The notes beneath the pieces are model-generated. The model saw only the letters and a program-made list of their open reading frames with translations. It was not told where the DNA came from and ran no database searches. From Bacteroidota bacterium (GTDB lineage: Bacteria; Bacteroidota; Bacteroidia; SpSt-205; S141-50): a stretch of 6,714 nucleotides of DNA. Position 1 is the stretch's first letter. The number at the start of each line of letters is the position of its first letter. Made by a program: the position numbers and the translations under genes. Below, one piece after another: positions 6,036-6,714 of the stretch. The stretch spans positions 1-6,714 of the forward strand of contig WFXK01000132.1 of the NCBI GenBank assembly GCA_015490695.1, written 5' to 3'.

Positions 6036-6440
6036 GTGAGAAAAATAGCGGTCTTTACAGGTACTCGCGCCGAATACGGGTTATTAAAACCCCTACTTCA
6101 ACAAATTGAAGAAGATGAAACGCTAAGTTTAAAACTAATCGTTGGGGAGATGCCTCTCTCCAGAATGTGGTCTTATACTTATAAACAAATAGAAAAAGAT
6201 GGTTGGTCTATGGTGGAAAAAGTAGAGATGCTTTTATCTTCGGACAGTCATGTGGGTGTTACAAAGTCGTTTGAGCAAAGTCCCAACGTCATTGATTACC
6301 CTCCTACCTACGAAGAAATTATAAAAGCTTTAGAAAAACGCTACTCCCCCCTTTCCAAGCCTAACACCTCCTACACTATAAAGGAAATCCTAAAATCCTA
6401 CGATTTAAGCACCTCCATCAAAACCTTTTACGACCTCTAA
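6036..6440 (+). pseudogene. neuC: neuC-type UDP-N-acetylglucosamine 2-epimerase remnant with internal deletion
   Basis: Intact NeuC enzymes (about 380 residues) hydrolyse and epimerise UDP-GlcNAc in sialic or legionaminic acid synthesis. This 134-residue frame keeps both ends of the family. The start is IAVFTGTRAEYGLLKPL (4-20), then YTYKQIEKDGW and EKVEMLLSSDSHVGVTKS (to 78). The terminus has NVIDYPPTYEEIIKALEK (84-101) and ends IKTFYDL, matching the family's C-terminal FYD(I/L). The middle, about 240 residues carrying the GDRYE and HIHGGE catalytic regions and the nucleotide-binding GDRQ/GR segment, is missing at about residues 78-80 without breaking the frame. Near residues 37-46, normally TGMHLSPEFG, the frame reads GEMPLSRMWS, but the neighbouring frame still encodes LSPECG, so a shifted patch is also present. 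GTG 6036 abuts the SPOR stop. The product cannot be an active epimerase. Confidence 0.87.
6262..6282 (+). repeat. Short direct repeat at the neuC deletion junction
   Basis: CAAAGTC occurs at 6262-6268 and again at 6276-6282, separated by GTTTGAG. The deletion point inferred from the protein comparison (about 6267-6275) falls within or between the copies. Short direct repeats are common at deletions caused by replication slippage or end joining, although a 7-base repeat can also be chance. Confidence 0.4.
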
Positions 6441-6703
6441 TGATACTTCTTACAAGCATTCATGTTTTTACAAGGAGGCGTTTCTTGGTTTTTAATAATG
6501 GTATACTTCAAACCGGCATGGTTAAAAGTTTCAAAAATTTTCATACAACATCCTAATTTAGGAACAGAATAAACAACGCTAATTTGATTGTTCGCATACG
6601 ATACTTTTTCAACCCCAGGAAGGGTTTTTACTGCTTCCATACCTTTTTTAATAGCAGTTTGATTAGAAGGGTCTACTTTAACAACGACCAATCCCATGTT
6701 CAC
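6437..6703 (-). CDS. Small HMA-like (heavy-metal-associated fold) protein, start uncertain
   Basis: An 88-residue protein with the beta-alpha-beta-beta-alpha-beta order of heavy-metal-associated domains: LVVVKVD (5-11), a helix to about 28, LPGVEKVSYA (28-37), ISVVYSV (41-47), a helix about 51-63, and LKYTII (65-70). 'LPGVEKV' before strand two is typical of the family. The metal-binding CxxC normally in the first loop is absent (DPSNQT at 11-16). Instead there are Cys52-Cys53 at the start of helix two and Cys78/Cys84 in the tail. It may be a metallochaperone-like protein with moved ligands or a non-binding relative. The start given is GTG 6701-6703; ATG 6695-6697 is an alternative. The frame also stays open upstream to the window edge, so the protein may begin outside and have a further N-terminal part. 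It converges on the neuC remnant, and the stops share CTAA (6437-6440). Confidence 0.68.
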   Translation of the reverse strand: MNMGLVVVKVDPSNQTAIKKGMEAVKTLPGVEKVSYANNQISVVYSVPKLGCCMKIFETFNHAGLKYTIIKNQETPPCKNMNACKKYH

Positions 6704-6714
6704 AGGCTTTACTG

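Overview
The window is AT-rich, densely packed bacterial chromosome and most likely comes from the phylum Bacteroidota, probably the order Cytophagales. Four things point there. The coiled-coil/SPOR protein at 5376-6035 resembles, from memory, a Cytophagales protein type often labelled 'Ezrin/radixin/moesin family'. The FtsX-like permease and its DUF4836-like lipoprotein neighbour look like Bacteroidota versions. A perfect TAnnTTTG (Bacteroidota -7) motif lies ahead of the SPOR gene. Starts have little or no Shine-Dalgarno sequence and several are GTG. These assignments come from recalled family features; no database was searched.

Layout. At 1-171 is the end of a TPR-like protein, followed 12 bases later by a MATE-family exporter (184-1515). 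On the minus strand, a small unknown protein (1512-1865) overlaps the MATE stop. Upstream of it the same frame stays open as membrane-protein-like sequence, interrupted by a single TGA at 1890-1892, so the two pieces may be one broken gene. A plus-strand operon of three overlapping genes follows: a lipoprotein (2077-3522), a short ABC ATPase (3519-4127) and an FtsX-like permease (4117-5301). A 74-base gap with a promoter motif leads to the exported coiled-coil/SPOR protein (5376-6035). Directly abutting it is the wreck of a neuC-type UDP-N-acetylglucosamine 2-epimerase gene (6036-6440), which keeps both ends but has lost its catalytic middle. At the right edge a minus-strand HMA-like small protein (6437-6703) converges on the neuC remnant and overlaps it by 4 bases.

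How the genes work together. The 2077-5301 operon probably makes one envelope machine: a cytoplasmic ATPase driving an FtsX/LolCE/MacB-type permease, with a co-translated lipoprotein as partner. The cargo is unknown. The ATPase departs from the consensus at several motifs. The SPOR protein is expected to act on peptidoglycan in the periplasm. No mobile element, RNA gene, CRISPR array or convincing terminator was seen, and no gene-free stretch exceeds 300 bases. The most notable signals are gene decay (neuC remnant, TGA-split minus-strand gene) and the lipoprotein-ATPase-permease module. I do not see a clearly new multi-gene defence or mobile system.
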